Positions 48,838 through 49,352 of a stretch of 49,352 nt of DNA are shown piece by piece. The stretch covers positions 1-49,352 of the forward strand of contig QCNI01000009.1 in assembly GCA_003213255.1 (NCBI GenBank), read 5' to 3'. The position numbers and the translations under genes are program-made. The notes beneath the pieces were generated by a model. That model was not told the origin of the DNA. It saw only the letters and a program-made list of their open reading frames with translations, and made no database searches. The stretch comes from Prochlorococcus sp. AG-424-P16 (GTDB taxonomy: Bacteria; Cyanobacteriota; Cyanobacteriia; PCC-6307; Cyanobiaceae). Numbering within the stretch: the stretch's first letter is position 1; each line of letters begins with the position of its first letter.

Positions 48838-49352
48838 GATCCTTTAATTCTCCAATCAAATCATTCAGTACCTTTTTTGCATCACCAAAGACCATTGAGG
48901 TATTTGGCAGATCAAATAAATCATTTTTTATTCCGGAGTAACCCGCACTCATACCACGTTTAATTACAAATACCGTTCTTGCTTCCTGCACATCAAGAAC
49001 TGGCATGCCATATAAAGGAGAAGAGCTATCATTTTTAGCTTGAGGATTAACCACATCATTTGCTCCTAAAACTAAAACAACATCCGTTGCTGGAAAATCA
49101 GGATTTACAACGTCCATCTCTTTAAGTTGTTCGTAAGGAACATCTGCTTCTGCTAAAAGTACATTCATATGTCCAGGCATCCTCCCTGCTACAGGATGAA
49201 TTGCGTAAACAACTTCAATACCATTTTGCTCTAGTTTTTTTGTCACTTCCCTTAAAGTATGTTGAGCTTGAGCTACTGCCAGACCATAACCAGGAACAAT
49301 AATTACCTTGTTGGCTGCCTCTAAAGTCAATGCGCATTCTTCAACACTGCAA
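48818..49352 (-). CDS. pntB: NAD(P) transhydrogenase beta subunit (5' part missing)
   Basis: The C-terminal 177 codons of the subunit, open to the right edge. This is domain III, which binds NADP(H) on the cytoplasmic face and exchanges hydride with the alpha subunit while protons pass the membrane. Visible are VIIVPGYGLAVAQAQHTLRE, AIHPVAGRMPGHMNVLLAEA, VVLVLGANDVVNPQA and VFVIKRGMSAGYSGIKNDLF, all typical. The membrane part lies outside the window. Confidence 0.95.
   Translation of the reverse strand, partial: CSVEECALTLEAANKVIIVPGYGLAVAQAQHTLREVTKKLEQNGIEVVYAIHPVAGRMPGHMNVLLAEADVPYEQLKEMDVVNPDFPATDVVLVLGANDVVNPQAKNDSSSPLYGMPVLDVQEARTVFVIKRGMSAGYSGIKNDLFDLPNTSMVFGDAKKVLNDLIGELKDLGVGEK

Overview
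The window looks like the chromosome of a high-light-adapted Prochlorococcus. It is very AT-rich and tightly packed. It carries six high-light-inducible (Hli) proteins, PsbY, Ycf54 and a CrtH-type carotene isomerase, plus protein families largely confined to marine picocyanobacteria (DUF1651, DUF3303, DUF2839, DUF3721, DUF3764). All identifications come from reading the sequence and its translations; no database search was run.

Layout. 1-9.9 kb is core genome: recC (cut by the left edge), ycf54, pdxJ, an acyltransferase, a secreted repeat protein, a BolA/Grx4 pair, an unusual response regulator, crtH, trmFO and psbY. 10-15.5 kb holds tRNA-Lys, one hli gene, two tandem porin genes that share a perfect repeat of about 1.03 kb, apt and tRNA-Pro. 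15.5-39.4 kb is accessory-like: dozens of proteins under 110 residues, hli clusters, degraded genes, candidate regulatory RNAs and a few recognisable genes (a phytase-like secreted protein, rluF, an SRAP peptidase, a MauE/DUF411/DUF3721 cassette, a sodium symporter, selO, a cupin). 39.4-49.4 kb is core again: ychF, an HlyD-type adaptor, polA, cysS, dxr, a thioredoxin-like ferredoxin, a YheT-type hydrolase and pntB (cut by the right edge).

How the genes work together. Light and pigment functions recur (crtH, ycf54, psbY, six hli). BolA with the CGFS glutaredoxin suggests iron-sulfur/iron signalling. The seven-gene run at 24994-27019, coupled by ATGA overlaps at its start and rich in Cys, Met and His, looks like an envelope metal- or thiol-handling unit, with copper the best guess. 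Upstream of a 56-residue peptide at 28136-28306 the minus strand carries what I read as a glutamine riboswitch of the glnA/Downstream-peptide class.

The observations most worth following are that riboswitch; the metal cassette; a TPR-like gene whose second half lies in the -1 frame after an A8 run (30455-30810); a decayed DUF1651 gene about 1 kb from an intact paralogue; a string of overlapping mini-ORFs at 18617-18941; a short promoter-to-terminator unit at 23715-23811; and the porin repeat.
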